A program made the position numbers and the translations under genes. The notes beneath the pieces are model-generated. The model was not told the DNA's origin. It worked only from the letters and a program-made list of their open reading frames with translations, and did not search any database. Below, one piece after another: positions 6,212-8,101 of a stretch of 8,101 nt of DNA (its first letter is position 1; every line of letters begins with the position of its first letter). This DNA is from Gammaproteobacteria bacterium (lineage in GTDB: Bacteria > Pseudomonadota > Gammaproteobacteria > SZUA-229). The stretch is taken from the NCBI GenBank assembly GCA_030641945.1, contig DAOWLL010000055.1, positions 1-8,101 of the forward strand, in the 5' to 3' direction.

Positions 6212-7876
6212 TTATGCAGCTTCATTCAAAACGTTCGCAGCATGGTGCAGGGCGTCAATCCTTTGCTGATACATATTACCGGCTTCGATATGGCGCAATA
6301 CTTGTTGATCCTTCAGCATTTGGCACACATCGGGTCGTGCACCGACCAGAAATATATGGCGTCCGGCACTGATGGTGTCGATAATGATGTCTTCCAGCGC
6401 GCGTGCCGTGGTGAAGTCTATGGATGGTACTTCTGTCAGATCCAGCAGCATGATCTTATAGCCCGCAATCGATGCATGCCGTCTTACCATCGCCTTGGCC
6501 GAGGAGAAGCTCATCGGACCAGAGAGATGGAACAGCATTATCTGGCTGCTGGTGCTGGCCATGATCTGTTCTTCCTCGTCAGAAAGAGGAACTTCACCGG
6601 GCTTTGTGACAGCACTCATGCCGGCAATCTGCATATCGGTCATACGCTTCATAAACAGGAAGCTGGCCATGACCATGCCGATGCCAACAGCCAGCAGCAG
6701 GTCGATGCTGACGGTTATCACCAGTACCGTAATCATAATCAGTATGCCGGCTTTCGGAGCGACCTTGAGCCGTTTCAGATAATCCCAGTCGATGATATCG
6801 GTACCGACCTTGAGCAGAATACCGGCGAGTACCGCCTTGGGTATTTCACTGGCGAGTGAACCGGCGCCAAGCACGATTGCCAGCAATACCACGGCATGCA
6901 ATGCACCGGATATCGGGGTGCGTCCGCCGGCCTTCACGTTCACCACGGTACGCATGGTTGCACCGGCACCTGGCAGGCCGCCAAACATGCCTGCGATGGT
7001 ATTGCCGATACCCTGTCCGATCAGTTCGCGGTCAGATTTGTGCTGGCTACGGGTGATATTATCGGCCACCAGTGAAGTTAATAATGAATCGATAGCGCCA
7101 AGTCCGGCCAGGGTCAGCGCCGAAGCGATCATGGTCATCAGCAGGCTCATGTCGATGGTGGGTAAGCTGAATTCGGGAAAGCCGGTGGGGATGTCACCGA
7201 TGATAGGTGTACTACCGGCTGGCAAAAACAGCATATAGGTCAAAGTGCCAACAAAAAGGGCCAGTAAGGGTGACGGCACCAGGCGATTGAGTTTGGGTAG
7301 AAATGCCGGTACACCGTAGACAACTGCAAGCACAACCACACCCAGCAGCAGAGAAATCGTGTCCATGTTGCTGATCGCATCGGGAATAGCCTGTGCGGCC
7401 AGCAGCGGTTTTGAAATGCCTTCCTGTCCCAGCAGTGGACCAAACTGCAGCAGGATAATGATGACGCCGATGCCGCTCATGAAACCCGATACTACCGGGT
7501 GCGGTACCAGCTCGATGTATATACCCAGTTTCAACAGGCCGAATCCAATCTGGAACAGGCCGCCCATCATCACGACGGTGAAGGCAATCGCCGCGCCATG
7601 CATTGGATCATCGGGGAACATGCCGGTGTACTGGGTGAAAATTGCCGCCATGACCACGGTCATGGGGCCGGTCGGGCCGGAGACCTGCGACGGGGTGCCG
7701 CCAAACAGGGCGGCGAAAAAGCCCACGAAGATCGCGCCGTACATACCGGCTATCGGTCCCACGCCCGAGGCGACACCCATCGCCATCGCCAGCGGCAGTG
7801 CGACCACGGCCGCAGTCAGGCCGCCATAAATGTCACCGCGAATATTATTGAAATGGATTCCGTTAACCAGTTGCAT
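6212..7876 (-). CDS. SulP family anion transporter with C-terminal STAS domain, possible bicarbonate transporter
   Basis: This 554-residue inner-membrane protein is a complete SulP (SLC26-type) carrier. The N-terminal amphipathic start leads into GGLTAAVVALPLAMAMG (18-34). About a dozen hydrophobic segments fill residues 18-410, and a STAS domain occupies about 435-548 (LFHLSGPMSF, then LLDLTEVPSIDFTTARAL). Signature stretches are VSGPTGPM (65-72), LGAIDSLLTSLVADNIT (259-275) and GGLPGAGATMRTVVNV (299-314). Thr69 and Asp263 sit where the cyanobacterial BicA has bicarbonate and sodium ligands, by recollection of that structure. SulP proteins carry sulfate, bicarbonate or dicarboxylates. The neighbouring phosphoribulokinase favours bicarbonate, but a sulfate role is possible. 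The ATG at 7874-7876 fits the family start despite having no evident Shine-Dalgarno site. It is followed by prk on the same strand. Confidence 0.93.
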   Translation of the reverse strand: MQLVNGIHFNNIRGDIYGGLTAAVVALPLAMAMGVASGVGPIAGMYGAIFVGFFAALFGGTPSQVSGPTGPMTVVMAAIFTQYTGMFPDDPMHGAAIAFTVVMMGGLFQIGFGLLKLGIYIELVPHPVVSGFMSGIGVIIILLQFGPLLGQEGISKPLLAAQAIPDAISNMDTISLLLGVVVLAVVYGVPAFLPKLNRLVPSPLLALFVGTLTYMLFLPAGSTPIIGDIPTGFPEFSLPTIDMSLLMTMIASALTLAGLGAIDSLLTSLVADNITRSQHKSDRELIGQGIGNTIAGMFGGLPGAGATMRTVVNVKAGGRTPISGALHAVVLLAIVLGAGSLASEIPKAVLAGILLKVGTDIIDWDYLKRLKVAPKAGILIMITVLVITVSIDLLLAVGIGMVMASFLFMKRMTDMQIAGMSAVTKPGEVPLSDEEEQIMASTSSQIMLFHLSGPMSFSSAKAMVRRHASIAGYKIMLLDLTEVPSIDFTTARALEDIIIDTISAGRHIFLVGARPDVCQMLKDQQVLRHIEAGNMYQQRIDALHHAANVLNEAA

Positions 7877-7912
7877 GATGAAATCGCAGTTAGACTGAAA
7901 AAAAGAGCGCGA

Positions 7913-7921
7913 ATACTACCA
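7913..7921 (-). promoter_or_regulatory. Weak extended -10 candidate for the SulP gene
   Basis: On the - strand TGG-TAGTAT (7921 down to 7913) has the TGn extension and four of six -10 bases. No good -35 is seen at normal spacing. Transcription would start near 7906, about 30 bases before the ATG. The rest of 7877-7960 shows only a T-run (- strand) and no other site I can support. Confidence 0.2.
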
Positions 7922-7960
7922 CATACGCCCTGGTTGAACTTGATCTGGAACAGGCTTTAA

Positions 7961-8101
7961 CCCGCATTTCTCACCAGGATTTGGAATTTTGGGGCAAGCT
8001 GGCAAAGCAGGTTGGACGATCGCCCGCGGATGCATAACCATAGCTATGGATTAAGGGGGATCGTCCAGGATGCGACGCCAGCTTGTTCCAAAAACCAAAT
8101 A
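7961..8101. mobile_element. Possible insertion-sequence end entering from beyond the window
   Basis: CCCGCATTTCTCACC at 7961-7975 directly follows TTAA (7957-7960). The sequence resembles terminal repeats of IS1380-type elements as I recall them, and TTAA would fit a four-base target duplication. The bases inside it form a large palindrome up to 8100, as often seen in subterminal regions. No transposase coding sequence and no second end are within the window, so this is a tentative assignment. Alternatives are a MITE-like non-autonomous element or a structured intergenic repeat. Confidence 0.35.
7979..8100. repeat. 122-base nested interrupted palindrome
   Basis: Matching arms are nested in register: ATTTGG (7979-7984) with CCAAAT (8095-8100); TTTTGG (7987-7992) with CCAAAA (8088-8093); CAAGCTGGC (7995-8003) with GCCAGCTTG (8077-8085); TGGACGATC (8013-8021) with GATCGTCCA (8059-8067); CCC (8023-8025) with GGG (8055-8057); and the perfect 12-base palindrome CCATAGCTATGG (8038-8049) in the centre. 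The whole can fold into one long interrupted stem as DNA cruciform or RNA. Its right boundary may extend past the window end. Confidence 0.85.

Noticed and set aside
6242..6859. 205-codon open frame on the + strand antisense to the STAS end of SulP
   Set aside because: SulP on the - strand is intact over the whole stretch, and the + product has no family resemblance.
7359..7829. 156-codon and overlapping 153-codon open frames on the + strand across the SulP gene
   Set aside because: They are long frames opposite a GC-richer membrane-protein gene; the translations are Ile/Pro/Ala- or His/Arg-rich shadows with no domain.
8011..8085. Integron attC site, because GTTGGAC (8011-8017) fits the GTTRRRY core and the region is palindromic
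   Set aside because: The palindromic partner of GTTGGAC lies downstream (8063-8069), and no RYYYAAC core pairs with it at the opposite end in the correct orientation; no integrase or cassette gene is present.

Overview
The window looks like ordinary chromosome from a gammaproteobacterium, probably an autotroph. The gene order glyS-gmhB-plsC, a YjjV-type TatD hydrolase and the style of the cyclic-di-GMP proteins all fit Gammaproteobacteria. A proteobacterial class I phosphoribulokinase beside a SulP anion transporter suggests Calvin-Benson CO2 fixation, as in sulfur-oxidising chemoautotrophs. No RuBisCO or sulfur-oxidation gene lies in the window, so the lifestyle is inferred.

Layout. Positions 1-1555 (+) hold the 3' end of glyS, then gmhB and plsC, almost without gaps: translation, heptose/LPS precursor synthesis and phospholipid synthesis. 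Positions 1556-1699 separate convergent genes and are packed with three short sequences that look like dispersed repeats, including a perfect 20-bp inverted repeat. Positions 1700-2464 (-) encode a TatD-family nuclease/hydrolase. A divergent intergenic region (2465-2620) carries a possible RpoS-type -10 element. It leads into a two-gene (+) unit, 2621-5163, encoding a DUF3391/HD-GYP protein and a GGDEF-EAL protein. A bidirectional hairpin terminator (5179-5206) closes this unit and the convergent (-) pair behind it: phosphoribulokinase (5229-6113) and, upstream of it on the same strand, a SulP/STAS transporter (6212-7876). Positions 7877-8101 are non-coding and end in a 122-base nested palindrome, preceded by a TTAA-flanked sequence that may be the end of an insertion sequence running off the window.

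How the genes work together. The two signalling proteins both look built to lower cyclic-di-GMP. The EAL domain keeps all its catalytic residues, while its GGDEF domain is degenerate but keeps an inhibitory-site RxxD motif. The HD-GYP protein keeps its GYP motif and most metal ligands but has Met in place of the His of the HD pair. The phosphoribulokinase makes RuBP for CO2 fixation, and the neighbouring SulP protein could plausibly import bicarbonate, which would tie the pair to inorganic-carbon supply. I see no clearly new multi-gene system. The points most worth checking are the HD-GYP substitution, the kinase-transporter pairing with the three half-sites upstream of the kinase, and the palindromic right edge.
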